A stretch of 57,703 bases of DNA from Wenzhouxiangella sp. 15190 (GCF_003417465.1 NZ_QVMV01000002.1:1-57703); one strand, 5' to 3'. Positions 1-9,318 are shown, counted from the first letter of the stretch. Numbers and translations: made by a program. Notes: a model not told the origin generated them from the letters alone.

Positions 1-132
1 AGCTACGGCTACTGTCACTCGGGTCGCACCACACGATCTGCGGCATTTCCGACTGAAACGCGCCCGCGCAGAGTTGTTTAGTGGCTCCTTACTTGGGATG
101 ATCCCGACATTGGTGGCAACAAGGAGCAGGAT

Positions 133-882
133 ATGCGGATGATTCAACTAGCCGGCGTGGCCGGCGTGGCGGCGGCTTCGGCCATGGCCGGAGCGCTGAC
201 CGCCACCAGCCTGGTGCTGGGAGACGGCACCGAACCCGTGTTGCGCATTCTCGGACTCGAGCCGTTCGTCGACGATCCACCGTTACTGGTCAGCACGACC
301 GCGGCTGAAGGTGTCGACAACTCTGCCTTTTACACGGTGATGCCGGAAGGGAAGTCGCTCGATGCCGGAGCACTCGGCGCCTCGACGCGAATGGAAGGTG
401 GCGGTCGCGGCGTCGGAGCCACGCTGTATGCCGAAAACGACGGCGACAGCGGAACCGTGTGGGGCCTGAACAGCATGGGAGTGACCTGGACCGGCCGACC
501 GGCCGTCGGTGCCGAGATAAACGGCTTCAACTACTCCGACGATTTCGCGCTGGTCCGGGGCATGGAGATCATAAACGGCGGTTCAGCGCCCACCGAACTG
601 GGTTTGAGCGTCATGACCAGCAACGCACAGCCTGAGGGAAAACCGCAATACGGAATTGTGCTAGGCGGACCGGAGTTCGGCTACAGTGACCATGCGCCGG
701 CTTCCGAGGCCGGTATCGTGGTCGATTCCATCGATTCCGGAGAGGCCCTCCGGATTGCCGCCGGAAATTTCATCAGCCTGGACGGCGCCGCCGGTCGTAT
801 CCGGTTGCGCTACAACCCGGAAGAAGACCGGATCGAATTCTTCAACGGTGATCGGCTGGCCCACAGTATTCCCATGGATTGA
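133..882 (+). CDS. Exported or membrane-anchored protein of unknown function
   Basis: 249 residues; I do not recognise the family. ATG 133 follows AAGGAG at 121-126. The N-terminus (about residues 4-30) is hydrophobic and small-residue rich, fitting a signal peptide or membrane anchor. The rest is Gly/Ser/Asn rich with short alternating hydrophobic strands and no cysteine, suggesting a secreted all-beta protein. The last ~45 residues (GEALRIAAG, then IRLRYNPEEDRIEFFNGDR) recall the closing motif of phage fibre and fibre-like surface proteins, but this is a visual impression only. The next gene, a glutaredoxin, follows after 69 bp on the same strand and appears functionally unrelated. Confidence 0.6.
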   Translation: MRMIQLAGVAGVAAASAMAGALTATSLVLGDGTEPVLRILGLEPFVDDPPLLVSTTAAEGVDNSAFYTVMPEGKSLDAGALGASTRMEGGGRGVGATLYAENDGDSGTVWGLNSMGVTWTGRPAVGAEINGFNYSDDFALVRGMEIINGGSAPTELGLSVMTSNAQPEGKPQYGIVLGGPEFGYSDHAPASEAGIVVDSIDSGEALRIAAGNFISLDGAAGRIRLRYNPEEDRIEFFNGDRLAHSIPMD

Positions 883-951
883 TGAACGGTTGCGCGACAG
901 CCCGTTCTTCGCCATTGGGCAACGGACATCACGAATAGAGGAGCCTGAACA

Positions 952-1209
952 TTGAGCAAGGAAATCGTCATGTACACCAAGTCCACCTGTCCGTTCTGTC
1001 GGGCTGCGGCCGATCTGTTTCGGCGAAAAGGCGTGGCATGGTCGGAGATCGACATCGGGGCCGAGCCCGAGCGGCGCGACGAGATGATTGAACGCAGCGG
1101 GCGCCGCACGGTGCCGCAGATTTTCATCGGCGACGACCATGTCGGCGGTTTCGACGATCTCGACGCGCTGGAGCAGGAAGGCGCGCTCGACCGAATGCTG
1201 GGTTTCTAA
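952..1209 (+). CDS. grxC: Glutaredoxin 3 family (GrxC)
   Basis: 85 residues, the usual length of a monomeric class I glutaredoxin. It reduces protein disulfides and glutathione mixed disulfides in the cytoplasm, using glutathione. The dithiol active site is CPFC (residues 14-17) after the first beta strand MYTKS. RTVPQIFIG carries the conserved cis-proline, and GGFDDLDALE is the glutathione-binding GG(F/S)DD segment. The start is TTG at 952, preceded by GAGGAG at 938-943. A type-B repeat begins just after the stop. Confidence 0.93.
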   Translation: MSKEIVMYTKSTCPFCRAAADLFRRKGVAWSEIDIGAEPERRDEMIERSGRRTVPQIFIGDDHVGGFDDLDALEQEGALDRMLGF

Positions 1210-1210
1210 T

Positions 1211-1275
1211 CTCAAATTCCAAGCACCAAGTACCAAACAAATTCGAATGACCGAAATTTGAATGATCCAAACGGT
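1211..1275. repeat. Type-B intergenic repeat, single arm (copy 1)
   Basis: AT-rich stretch with the words CAAATTCC, AAGCACCAAG, ACCAAACAAATTCGAATGACC and GAATGATC. Related copies lie at 14362, 16662 (inverted), 20187, 23613, 39951 and 43540. It starts within 5 nt of the grxC stop. No coding potential. Confidence 0.75.
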
Positions 1276-1427
1276 CGAGTGCCAGAAGCCTGGTGGTTGC
1301 GATTGGTTTGACGCCGCCGGGTCGTCGGCGCGGGCCACCGAGGCATTCCGGGTGTGATGCCGGCTCACTATAGGAATTATAATGGACGGCTTGGATTCAA
1401 CCGCTTGATCACTACAGGAACCATCGC

Positions 1428-2435
1428 GTGACGCAGCAGATTACCGTCATTCGGGGCGACGGCATCGGCCCCGAGATCATGGATGCGACACTCCGCATGC
1501 TCGATACCATCGGCGCGGATCTGAGCTACGACTTTCAGCTTGCCGGCATGGCCGCCCAGGAAGAGACGGGTGAACTTCTGCCCCAGGCAACGCTCGATTC
1601 GATCGACAAGAACCGTGTGGCGCTCAAGGCGCCGCTGACCACGCCGGTGGGCGGGGGGTTCAAGTCGCTCAATGTCGCGCTGCGCAAGCATTTCGACCTC
1701 TATGCCAATGTTCGCCCGGCGATCAGCTTCAAGGGCTCGAACTCGCGTTACGAGGATATCGACCTGATCACGGTGCGCGAGAACACCGAAGGTGCCTACC
1801 TGGGCGAAGGTGCCTGGACCGCGGCCGACGACAGCCGGGCGGAATCGAAAATGGTGGTCACGCGCAAGGGCTGTGAACGCGTGGTGCGTTTCGCTTTCGA
1901 CCTGGCCCGTCGAACGGGCCGGAAGAAAGTCACAATCGTGCACAAGGCCAACATCCTCAAGGACGTGACCGGCATGTTCCTGCGCGTGGCCCACGAGGTG
2001 GCCGAAGATTACAAGGACATCGAAAGCAACGACCTGATCGTCGACAACGCCTGCATGCAACTGGTGATGCGACCCGAGCAGTTCGACGTGATCGTCACGA
2101 CCAACCTGTTCGGTGACATCATTTCCGACCTGTGTGCCGGCCTGGTCGGCGGGCTGGGTCTGGCGCCGGGCGCCAACATCGGCGAGAAGGTGGCCATGTT
2201 CGAAGCCGTGCACGGCTCGGCGCCCGATATCGCAGGGAAGGGCGTTGCCAATCCCTGTGCGTTGATGCTGGGGGCGGCCCAGATGCTCGAGCATCTCGAT
2301 CAGAACGATCGCGCCGGGCGTCTCCGAAAGGCCATTGCCGAGGTCATCGAAGACGGTGACCGGACCACGCCGGACCTGGGCGGCAGCGGCACCACCGAAA
2401 GCTTCACCGACGCCATCTGCGAACGCCTGGGCTGA
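1428..2435 (+). CDS. NAD-dependent isocitrate dehydrogenase (IDH/IPMDH family)
   Basis: 335 residues. It oxidatively decarboxylates isocitrate to 2-oxoglutarate in the TCA cycle. [11 protein letters not shown] opens the protein. [18 protein letters not shown] (about 79-96) is the substrate-binding helix typical of IDH rather than Leu[15 protein letters not shown], the catalytic Lys region [13 protein letters not shown], the Mg2+ aspartates in [10 protein letters not shown], and GLAPGANIG plus [13 protein letters not shown] of the nucleotide site all follow in order. The length matches the short NAD-dependent enzymes (homologous to eukaryotic IDH3), not the ~415-residue NADP Icd. The start is GTG 1428 with AGGA at 1416-1419. 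A TATAAT at 1378-1383 may be the -10. Confidence 0.88.
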   Translation: MTQQITVIRGDGIGPEIMDATLRMLDTIGADLSYDFQLAGMAAQEETGELLPQATLDSIDKNRVALKAPLTTPVGGGFKSLNVALRKHFDLYANVRPAISFKGSNSRYEDIDLITVRENTEGAYLGEGAWTAADDSRAESKMVVTRKGCERVVRFAFDLARRTGRKKVTIVHKANILKDVTGMFLRVAHEVAEDYKDIESNDLIVDNACMQLVMRPEQFDVIVTTNLFGDIISDLCAGLVGGLGLAPGANIGEKVAMFEAVHGSAPDIAGKGVANPCALMLGAAQMLEHLDQNDRAGRLRKAIAEVIEDGDRTTPDLGGSGTTESFTDAICERLG

Positions 2436-2459
2436 CCGCCCGAAGCGTGACTGATCGGC

Positions 2460-2479
2460 TTGTTGCTCATGTGCAACAA
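2460..2479. terminator. Small hairpin after isocitrate dehydrogenase
   Basis: TTGTTGC - TCATGT - GCAACAA forms a perfect 7-bp stem 25 nt after the stop. There is no U tract, so it may be only a 3' stabilising hairpin. Confidence 0.3.
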
Positions 2480-2613
2480 TCCGGCGGCCGGCGCAGGAAC
2501 AGTGATGCCAGGGGATAGCGGAAATCACGGGGCTGTCCATGCACGCGGGCGTTGTATTTTTGCCATGTGTGACGGTACACTTGCGCCGTGACCATGTCGC
2601 AGACCTGATCCTG

Positions 2614-3807
2614 ATGCGCCGACTCTTGTCCATCGTTGTCCTGACCGTTGCCCTGGTGGTGGCCTCGCCGGGCTGGTCGATGCCGCGCATGTCCGGCTCG
2701 ATGCACCTATCTCCCTACGCCGGCCTGGCCTGGTACGTGGCTGGTTTTGAGCTCGGGCCCTGGGATCAGTATCTGGTCCACGAGATCACGCCCGATCTCG
2801 AACGCTTGTCGAAGCGCAGGTTGCCGCACGTCAGCTGGCTGCAGATCGATGAAACCATCATCCTCCCGGATTTCGCGCTGCCGCTGATGAACTCCCAGGG
2901 GCGCTCGCCGCTCAGGCTGTCGTTCCGGCAGGGTCGCGCGGGCCTGCTGCTCAGCGAACCCCTGATGGACAGCATGCGCAATGCCAATCGCTTTCAGCAG
3001 TCGGTCGTGATGCCGGGGCTTTCGCACCGTGTCGGGCCCAACAGCGACTTGACCGTCAGTGCCGTGCTGGCCAGCCAGCGTTACGGTACCGCGGCCATGA
3101 ACTTCGAGTCTTCGTCCTCCCGGCTCGGCCAGACCGACCCGGCCGATCCGCTCATACTCGATCCGTCACGAACCGAGGTTTCGAATGGCACTGGCCTGCG
3201 ATTCGCCCTGAGCAGTCAGGTGGTTAACGGCGTGCGGCTCGAAGCAGCCTTTCAGTCGCGCATCAATATGGACGAATTCGCCACCGTTCGCGGCGTCCAC
3301 GGCGCCAGCGCCGAACTCGATATTCCGCCGCGCGTCCAGCTGGGCCTGGAACTCCATACCACGCCACGTTCGTGGGTGAACTTCGGTGTCTCGCAGATTT
3401 TCTACAGCGACGTCGGCGCTTTCCCGAGCCGCTCGTTGCCGGCGCGATTCACTGCACTCCTGGGCGATCGCAACAGTCCCAGCTTCGCCTGGGATGACCT
3501 GACCGTCTACAGCCTGGGCTGGCGCTGGCAGGCGTCCGACGATGATGTCGAGTTGTTCGTCGATTACCGAACGCGCACGCAACCGCGCCCGACGGCACCC
3601 AAGCTGGCAGCCGCGCTGAGGTCGGAGCTGGCCAGCAATGCCCTCATTGCCGGGGTTTCAAAAGGAGTCGGCGAAGCCACCCGGCTGCACCTGAACGCGG
3701 CCTATGCGCCGCCCGAATACGCCTTCGGCGGCAACTTCCTGGGCGTGGTCAGCAATGAGCTCGACCAGGACTTCGAGGTACAGGCCATGCTGAGCCTTGA
3801 TTTCTGA
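2614..3807 (+). CDS. Probable outer-membrane beta-barrel protein (FadL-like)
   Basis: 397 residues from ATG 2614, chosen because it begins a clear signal peptide (MRRLLSIVVLTVALVVA, then an Ala/Ser-Pro region). The mature part has many amphipathic strands and ends in the aromatic signature MLSLDF-stop expected of outer-membrane barrels. LDIPPRVQLGLEL, SWVNFGVSQIFYSDVG and FAWDDLTVYSLGWRWQ look like the C-terminal strands of FadL/OmpP1-type hydrophobic-substrate channels. The resemblance is partial and the substrate is unknown. No obvious partner gene is adjacent. Confidence 0.6.
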   Translation: MRRLLSIVVLTVALVVASPGWSMPRMSGSMHLSPYAGLAWYVAGFELGPWDQYLVHEITPDLERLSKRRLPHVSWLQIDETIILPDFALPLMNSQGRSPLRLSFRQGRAGLLLSEPLMDSMRNANRFQQSVVMPGLSHRVGPNSDLTVSAVLASQRYGTAAMNFESSSSRLGQTDPADPLILDPSRTEVSNGTGLRFALSSQVVNGVRLEAAFQSRINMDEFATVRGVHGASAELDIPPRVQLGLELHTTPRSWVNFGVSQIFYSDVGAFPSRSLPARFTALLGDRNSPSFAWDDLTVYSLGWRWQASDDDVELFVDYRTRTQPRPTAPKLAAALRSELASNALIAGVSKGVGEATRLHLNAAYAPPEYAFGGNFLGVVSNELDQDFEVQAMLSLDF

Positions 3808-3908
3808 CGCCCGGCTTGAACAGTTTTCCTTACCCGCAGCAACAACACTCCTGATCGGCACGTTGCCCGGTGGCCTTCTTGCGGGGAAGGTCCACCGGGC
3901 AGGGCTTG

Positions 3909-3914
3909 TATAAT
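3909..3914 (+). promoter_or_regulatory. TATAAT -10 hexamer, 6 nt before the permease ATG
   Basis: A perfect TATAAT separated from ATG 3921 by TCAAGC. There is no Shine-Dalgarno and no clear -35 at the usual distance. If used, transcription would begin at or next to the A of the ATG, giving a leaderless mRNA. Confidence 0.45.
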
Positions 3915-3920
3915 TCAAGC

Positions 3921-5108
3921 ATGATCGCGCGCGTCTCCGACTGGTTCCAACGGCATTTTTCCGACCCGCAGGTCGTCATCCTGGCGCTATTCCTGGCCCT
4001 GGGCGTGCTGGCCATCGCCCTGTTCGGGAAGATGCTTGCGCCGGTGCTGGCCAGCCTGGTGCTCGCCTATCTGCTCGAAGGCGGCGTCCAGCGGCTCGAA
4101 CGGATCGGCGTACCCCGGCTGCTCAGCGTCATCAGTGTGTTCACCGGTTTCATGGCGGCACTCGTCTACCTGCTCTTCGGCCTGGTGCCGATGCTCACGC
4201 GCCAGATTGCCGCCATCGTTCGGGACCTGCCCAGTTATGTGGCCCTTGCACAGGACTGGGTTGCCAAGCTGCCTGAACGATATCCCCAACTGGTAGCGCC
4301 AGCCGAGTCGGAAGCGGAAACCGAGGCTGTGGCCGGCACGGGTTCCGAGCTGGTGGCCGACCAGGCCGAGCGCGAGCTTGCCCTGATTTCGCAGGAGCAG
4401 CTCTCCCGCTGGCTCGACAACATCGGTGCCGAACTGGTCAATTACGGCGCCACGCTGGTTTCCTTCTCGGGCGTGATGAGTGCCGTCAACCTGTTGATCT
4501 TCCTGGTGCTGATGCCGGTGCTGGTCTTCTTTTTCCTCAAGGACAAGCACAAGCTGGTCGCCTGGGCCGGCCAGTACCTGCCGCGCGATCGCGACCTGGT
4601 CACCAGTGTCTGGCACGAAGTGGATTCACAAATCGGCAATTACGTTCGCGGCAAGGTGCTCGAAATCCTGATCGTGTGGGTCGTGACCTATGCGGTTTTC
4701 GCGCTGTTCGAAATGCCTTTCCTGATGCTGCTGTCCATGCTGGTCGGCTTCTCGGTCATCATTCCCTATATCGGTGCCGCCGTGGTGACCGTGCCCGTGG
4801 CGCTGGTCGCGCTGGTCGCGTTCGGCCCGGGGGCGACCTTCTGGTACGTGTTGATCGCCTATGCCATCATCCAGGCGCTGGACGGCAACTTGCTGGTTCC
4901 CATTTTGTTCTCCGAGGTCGTCAGCCTCCATCCCGTCGCCATCATCACTGCCGTTCTCATCTTCGGCGGAATCTGGGGTTTCTGGGGCGTGTTTTTCGCC
5001 ATTCCCCTAGCGACCCTGGTCAATGCAGTGTTGCGCGCCTGGCCGCGATTGCCGGATGACGACGACGGGAAGAGCGAACAGGAAGCATCGGCGGATGCCC
5101 CCGTCTGA
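3921..5108 (+). CDS. AI-2E family transporter (PerM-like permease)
   Basis: 395 residues from ATG 3921. Inner-membrane protein with about eight hydrophobic segments: a pair near residues 18-55, one at 68-90, and a dense cluster in the C-terminal half. Between them is a long hydrophilic, Glu/Ala-rich periplasmic or cytoplasmic region (about 110-170). Conserved family features include the segment FLKDKHKL and GFSVIIPYIGA. AI-2E-type proteins export autoinducer-2 or act as ion/solute permeases; the substrate cannot be told here. Its end overlaps murL by 14 bp, so permease, murL and murD2 probably form one transcription unit. Confidence 0.85.
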   Translation: MIARVSDWFQRHFSDPQVVILALFLALGVLAIALFGKMLAPVLASLVLAYLLEGGVQRLERIGVPRLLSVISVFTGFMAALVYLLFGLVPMLTRQIAAIVRDLPSYVALAQDWVAKLPERYPQLVAPAESEAETEAVAGTGSELVADQAERELALISQEQLSRWLDNIGAELVNYGATLVSFSGVMSAVNLLIFLVLMPVLVFFFLKDKHKLVAWAGQYLPRDRDLVTSVWHEVDSQIGNYVRGKVLEILIVWVVTYAVFALFEMPFLMLLSMLVGFSVIIPYIGAAVVTVPVALVALVAFGPGATFWYVLIAYAIIQALDGNLLVPILFSEVVSLHPVAIITAVLIFGGIWGFWGVFFAIPLATLVNAVLRAWPRLPDDDDGKSEQEASADAPV

Positions 5109-6450
5109 TTCGGCCCGGCCGACATCGAGCCCGGTGGGGTGGCGGCGCGAAGACAGCCAGACCTTTAGCTTCGGCGCACGTCGATTCGATCCGGCCACCG
5201 GGTGGATCGAATTGGCCTATCAGCTCGACGGCATCGAACTGCTCGAACGTTTCCGGCTGCCGGCCAACGGTGAACGTATCGATTGCCCTCGGGCGCTCGA
5301 TGCCGCGCTGGATCTGCTGCACTGGACGGCCGGTATCAGTTACTGGAAGGCGAGCTGCCCGCCCTCCATCGACTTCGCCGATCACCGCCCGGACGAGTGG
5401 CAGGCAGTATGGCTGGCCCGGCTGTATCGCGAGGGACTGGCCGAATTCGCCTGGCGCAACGGGCTGGACCAGTCCCGGTGGGCTGAATTTCCGATATCCG
5501 AGCGAGCCGCTGCGGCCGCGGAGCCTTGTGCCCTGCCGCGCCGTTCACTTGTGCCGATGGGCGGCGGGAAGGACTCACTCGTGGCGCTGGAGCGATTGCG
5601 TCGCCGGGGCGGGGAGCTTGCCACGGTTCAGGTCGGACAGGCAGCGCTGATTCGCCAGGTGGCCGGTGCGGCGGATACGCACCACCTGGTCGTCGAACGG
5701 CATGTCGACCCGAAGCTGGCCGAGTTTAACCGTCTTGGCGCCTGGAACGGGCATGTGCCGATCACCGCCATCAATGCTTGTGTGCTGATCTTTCTGGCGC
5801 TGGTGCAGGGTTTCGACCGGGTGGTGTTCGCCAACGAACGCTCGGCCGACGAGGCCACGCTGCACGACGCGCAGGGCAGGCCGGTCAACCACCAGTTCTC
5901 CAAGTCGCTGGCTTTCGAAGCGATGCTGGGCGAGTGGATCGAGCGTTACATCACGCCCGACCTGGCCGTGTTCTCGCTGCTCCGTCGTGATCGCGAACTG
6001 GCGGTGTGCCGCGAGTTTGCCGACCTCGAGCGCTATCACGACGTTTTTTCCTCCTGCAACCGCAACTTCCATCTCGACGGCGCCCGGACGGAGCGCTGGT
6101 GCGGTCGCTGCCCGAAGTGCCATTTCGTGTTTCTGGCCCTGGCGCCCTTTATGGACCCCGAGTCACTGAACGGAATTTTCGGCGCCAATCTGCTCGAGGA
6201 CGAATCCCAGCTTCCGGGATTCCGAGACTTGCTCGCGGTCGACGGCGCCAAGCCTTTCGAGTGCGTCGGCGAGGCCGGCGAGGCCCGTGCGGCCCTGGCG
6301 GCCCTGGCCCGCGATCCGCGCTGGCGTGATTGCGCGGTGGTAGCCGGCCTGGCACCACTCCTGGTGGGCCTGGATGTGCCCGATATCGACGAACTCTGCC
6401 GGCCCGGCCGGTCACACCGCATTCCCGATGACCTGCTCACCCACGCTTGA
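5095..6450 (+). CDS. murL: UDP-MurNAc-L-Ala-L-Glu epimerase (MurL)
   Basis: 451 residues from ATG 5095, which overlaps the permease gene. MurL inverts the terminal L-Glu of UDP-MurNAc-L-Ala-L-Glu to D-Glu in an ATP-dependent reaction, replacing glutamate racemase plus classical MurD. Visible features are an ATP-pyrophosphatase-like loop VPMGGGKDSLVALERL (about 158-173), VFANERSADE, and a Cys cluster (SSCNRNFH, then WCGRCPKCHFVF) typical of the family. Identification rests on these motifs and on the directly following MurD2, the arrangement known from Xanthomonas. The pair is strong lineage evidence. Confidence 0.85.
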   Translation: MPPSDSARPTSSPVGWRREDSQTFSFGARRFDPATGWIELAYQLDGIELLERFRLPANGERIDCPRALDAALDLLHWTAGISYWKASCPPSIDFADHRPDEWQAVWLARLYREGLAEFAWRNGLDQSRWAEFPISERAAAAAEPCALPRRSLVPMGGGKDSLVALERLRRRGGELATVQVGQAALIRQVAGAADTHHLVVERHVDPKLAEFNRLGAWNGHVPITAINACVLIFLALVQGFDRVVFANERSADEATLHDAQGRPVNHQFSKSLAFEAMLGEWIERYITPDLAVFSLLRRDRELAVCREFADLERYHDVFSSCNRNFHLDGARTERWCGRCPKCHFVFLALAPFMDPESLNGIFGANLLEDESQLPGFRDLLAVDGAKPFECVGEAGEARAALAALARDPRWRDCAVVAGLAPLLVGLDVPDIDELCRPGRSHRIPDDLLTHA

Positions 6451-7768
6451 CTGGCTGCTGGCGCAGCGAATCGGACTGCTCGGCTACGGCCGCGACGGTC
6501 GGGCGACGGCCCGGGCGTTGTTGGCCCGCGATCCCGGTGCGAGTCTGACGGTCCTGGTCGAGGGCGGTGAGGCCGATTCCGAACTGCCGGTCGTCAATGG
6601 TCCCTTCGACTCGCGCCTGAAGGATTTTGACGTGCTGGTTCGCTCGCCGGGTGTGCCGGTGGATCATCCCGCACTGAGAGCCGCACGCGAGGCCGGGGTG
6701 CCCGTCGTCAATCCGGCCTCGATCTGGCTGGCCGAGAAGGGCGGCGAGCTGACGGTCGTCGGCGTGACCGGCTCGAAGGGCAAGAGCACGACATCCTCGC
6801 TGCTGGCCCACCTGCTGCGGGCACAGGGGCACGAGGTTCTGCTGGGCGGCAATATCGGGGTGCCGTTGCTCGATCATCTCGACACGGCGGCCGAAATCGC
6901 CGTTGTCGAATTATCGAGCTACCAGCTGGCAGACCTGCAGGGAAGCCTGGATCTCGGTTTGTTCACGCGACTGTTTCCCGAACACCTCGATTGGCACGGC
7001 ACTGAGGCGGCCTACATCGCCGCCAAGCTCAGGATCGCCGAACTGCTGGACGGTCGCCCGCTACTGGTCAACGGTGGCGACGAGCGCCTGGTCGCCGCCA
7101 CCGGGTCGTTGCCCGGCCGCGTGCTCGCCAATCGCCCGCCGGGTGTGTGGCGCGACGGCAATCGACTGATGATCGGCGACGCCCCGCTTTGCCCCGAGGG
7201 CGTGCTGCCCCTGATCGGTCAACACAACCTCGACAACGCGGCACTGGCCCTGCAGGCCGCGATCATGCTCGGGAACGACAGCCGAGAACTGGTCGATGCC
7301 CTCGCGACTTTCCGGCCACTGCCCCATCGCCTCGAGCCGGTGGCGACCCTCGACGGCGTGCGCTACATCAATGATTCGATTTCGACCAGCCCCTGGGCCA
7401 CGGTCGCGGCGCTGGATGCGCTCGGCGATGCACCCGTGATCCTGATCGCCGGCGGCCAGTCCCGGCCGGCCGACTGGCAGCCGGTCCTCGATCGGGTTGG
7501 CGAGCACGGACTCGAGGCCTTGTTGACGATTCCCGACAATGGGGCGGACATTGCCCGATGTTTTCGAGAAACGGTCAGGGATCGGGTCGGCACGATCGAA
7601 AACCTGGACGGGCTCGATCTCGCAGTTGCGCGTGCTCGCGAGCTGGCGCAAAGCGGTGCCGTGGTGCTGCTTTCGCCCGGCGCCCCGAGTTTCAGCCGCT
7701 TTCGCGATTTCGAACAGCGTGGTGAACGTTTCCGCGAGCTGGTAAGCGGAAGGAGCCTCTGTCAGTAA
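6428..7768 (+). CDS. murD2: UDP-MurNAc-L-alanine--L-glutamate ligase (MurD2)
   Basis: 447 residues from ATG 6428, overlapping murL by 23 bp. A Mur ligase that adds L-Glu (not D-Glu) to UDP-MurNAc-L-Ala, giving the substrate of MurL. The N-terminal Rossmann-like domain (IGLLGYGRDGRA) is followed by the ATP loop GVTGSKGKSTTSSLLAHLL (about 110-128), LSSYQLADLQ, the HLDWHGT segment with the metal/substrate His, and the C-terminal domain beginning HRLEPVATLDGVRYINDSIST. An ordinary MurD cannot be excluded from motifs alone; the coupling to murL decides it. It converges on ispB with a 7-bp overlap. Confidence 0.85.
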   Translation: MTCSPTLDWLLAQRIGLLGYGRDGRATARALLARDPGASLTVLVEGGEADSELPVVNGPFDSRLKDFDVLVRSPGVPVDHPALRAAREAGVPVVNPASIWLAEKGGELTVVGVTGSKGKSTTSSLLAHLLRAQGHEVLLGGNIGVPLLDHLDTAAEIAVVELSSYQLADLQGSLDLGLFTRLFPEHLDWHGTEAAYIAAKLRIAELLDGRPLLVNGGDERLVAATGSLPGRVLANRPPGVWRDGNRLMIGDAPLCPEGVLPLIGQHNLDNAALALQAAIMLGNDSRELVDALATFRPLPHRLEPVATLDGVRYINDSISTSPWATVAALDALGDAPVILIAGGQSRPADWQPVLDRVGEHGLEALLTIPDNGADIARCFRETVRDRVGTIENLDGLDLAVARARELAQSGAVVLLSPGAPSFSRFRDFEQRGERFRELVSGRSLCQ

Positions 7769-8760
7769 GCCCGATTGACGGCGTAGCCGGCCAGGAATTC
7801 CAGGGCGCTGCGCTCCTCGCTTTCGGGCAACACCGACAAGGCCAGTGTCGCTTTTCGCGACAGTTCCCGGGCCTGGGACATCGCCAGATCGAGCGCGCCG
7901 GTACGCTCCATGGTCCGGCGAACGTCGGTAATACGGTCGCTGCCGCCGGCCTCGATGATCTCCCGGATCAGGGCTCGCTCATCACTGTCGGCGGCCTCCA
8001 GGGCAAGGATCAGGGGCAGGGTGACCTTGCCCTCGGCCAGGTCGTCGCCGGTATTCTTGCCGAGGTCGTCGCCGTCGGCGCGATAATCGAGTACATCGTC
8101 GACGATCTGGAAGGCCTGGCCCAGGTAAAGACCGTATTCGGCCAGTCGTTCGCAGGCGTCGTCATCCATCTCGCCCAGCACGCCGCCCAGCCGGGCGCTG
8201 GCGGCGAACAGGCAGGCCGTCTTGTCGGAGATGACCTGGTAGTAGTCTTCCACGCCGAGGTCCGGGTTGCCCATGTGCATCAGCTGCAGAACTTCGCCTT
8301 CGGCAATCGTGTTGGTGGTGTCGGCCAGGATGTTCATGATGCGCATCCGGTCGAGTTCGACCATCAACTGGAAACTGCGCGAGTACAGGAAGTCGCCGAC
8401 CAGCACAGAGGCCGCGTTACCCCAGAGACGATGGGCCGTTACCTGTCCGCGTCGACGGGAGGACTCGTCGACCACGTCATCGTGGAGCAGGGTGGAGGTG
8501 TGGATGAACTCGATGATCGCCGCCAGCTTGAGGTGATCGCGGCCGTCGTAGCCTGCCGCCCGGGCGCACAGGAGGTGGACCAGCGGCCGCATGCGCTTGC
8601 CGCCGCCGCTGATGATGTGCCGGCTGATCTGGTTGACCAGCACGACATCGGAGGCCAGCCGGTCGATGATGAGGCGGTCGACCGCCCGGCGGTCGGCGCG
8701 GGTCAGCTCGAGAATGTCATCCAGGCGGGACGGCGCCGTGGGCGAGGAAAAATCGTTCAT
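7762..8760 (-). CDS. ispB: Octaprenyl-diphosphate synthase (IspB), polyprenyl synthetase
   Basis: 332 residues from ATG 8760. Condenses isopentenyl diphosphate with an allylic primer to make the long ubiquinone side chain. The two Asp-rich motifs are LLHDDVVDESSRRRG (first, DDxxD) and IVDDVLDYRADGDDLGKN (second). GGGKRMRP in the N-terminal third binds the homoallylic substrate. An in-frame TTG at 8769 is less likely because it overlaps a -10-like TATAAT. Its 3' end overlaps the murD2 stop in the opposite orientation. Confidence 0.93.
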   Translation of the reverse strand: MNDFSSPTAPSRLDDILELTRADRRAVDRLIIDRLASDVVLVNQISRHIISGGGKRMRPLVHLLCARAAGYDGRDHLKLAAIIEFIHTSTLLHDDVVDESSRRRGQVTAHRLWGNAASVLVGDFLYSRSFQLMVELDRMRIMNILADTTNTIAEGEVLQLMHMGNPDLGVEDYYQVISDKTACLFAASARLGGVLGEMDDDACERLAEYGLYLGQAFQIVDDVLDYRADGDDLGKNTGDDLAEGKVTLPLILALEAADSDERALIREIIEAGGSDRITDVRRTMERTGALDLAMSQARELSRKATLALSVLPESEERSALEFLAGYAVNRAY

Positions 8761-8768
8761 GGCTGACA

Positions 8769-8774
8769 ATTATA
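8769..8774 (-). promoter_or_regulatory. TATAAT -10 hexamer, 8 nt before ispB ATG
   Basis: Read on the minus strand, TATAAT is followed by TGTCAGCC and then ATG 8760. No Shine-Dalgarno is present. This implies a leaderless or near-leaderless message; no good -35 is visible. Confidence 0.45.
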
Positions 8775-8880
8775 CGGGTCGATGTCTTACGCCGTGGCGC
8801 GCGATTCGGGCAGGGGCGTGGCCGGGTGCCTGTGCTAGACTTTCGCGCATCTTCACACACAGAAAGGAGAGGCCTGCGCC

Positions 8881-9318
8881 ATGGCCCGTGGAATCAACAA
8901 GGCGATCCTGATCGGCAACCTCGGCGCCGATCCTGAAACCCGACACACCGCCGGCGGCAACGCCGTGACCAACATCCGCATTGCCACATCGGAGAACTGG
9001 CGCGACAAGCAGACCGGCGAGCAGCAGGAGCGGACCGAGTGGCACCGCGTGGTGATGTTCGGCAAGCTCGGCGAGATTGCCGGTGAGTACTTGCGCAAGG
9101 GCTCCAAGGTCTACATCGAAGGTCGCATCCAGACCCGCAAGTGGCAGGGGCAGGACGGCCAGGACCGCTGGACCACCGAAATCGTCGCCAATGAAATGCA
9201 GATGCTCGACAGCCGCGGCGGCAGCGCGCCATTCGACGACAACAACCAGTCCCAGCAGAACTACGACGGCCCGCCCAGCGACAACAGCGGCGGCCTGGAA
9301 GACGATATTCCGTTCTGA
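8881..9318 (+). CDS. ssb: Single-stranded DNA-binding protein
   Basis: 145 residues. The N-terminal OB fold ([19 protein letters not shown], then [29 protein letters not shown]) is followed by a Gln/Asn/Gly/Ser-rich flexible linker and the acidic tip DDIPF, which docks partner repair and replication proteins. AAAGGAGAGG at 8862-8871 provides a good ribosome site. TGCTAGACT at 8833-8841 looks like an extended -10. The gene stands alone between ispB and the rfb cluster. Confidence 0.97.
   Translation: MARGINKAILIGNLGADPETRHTAGGNAVTNIRIATSENWRDKQTGEQQERTEWHRVVMFGKLGEIAGEYLRKGSKVYIEGRIQTRKWQGQDGQDRWTTEIVANEMQMLDSRGGSAPFDDNNQSQQNYDGPPSDNSGGLEDDIPF

Noticed and set aside
1-132. Partial gene at the left edge
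   Set aside because: No convincing frame or motif in these 132 bases; treated as non-coding.
8761-8769. TTG 8769 as ispB start
   Set aside because: It overlaps the TATAAT hexamer and adds only three unconserved residues; ATG 8760 is preferred.
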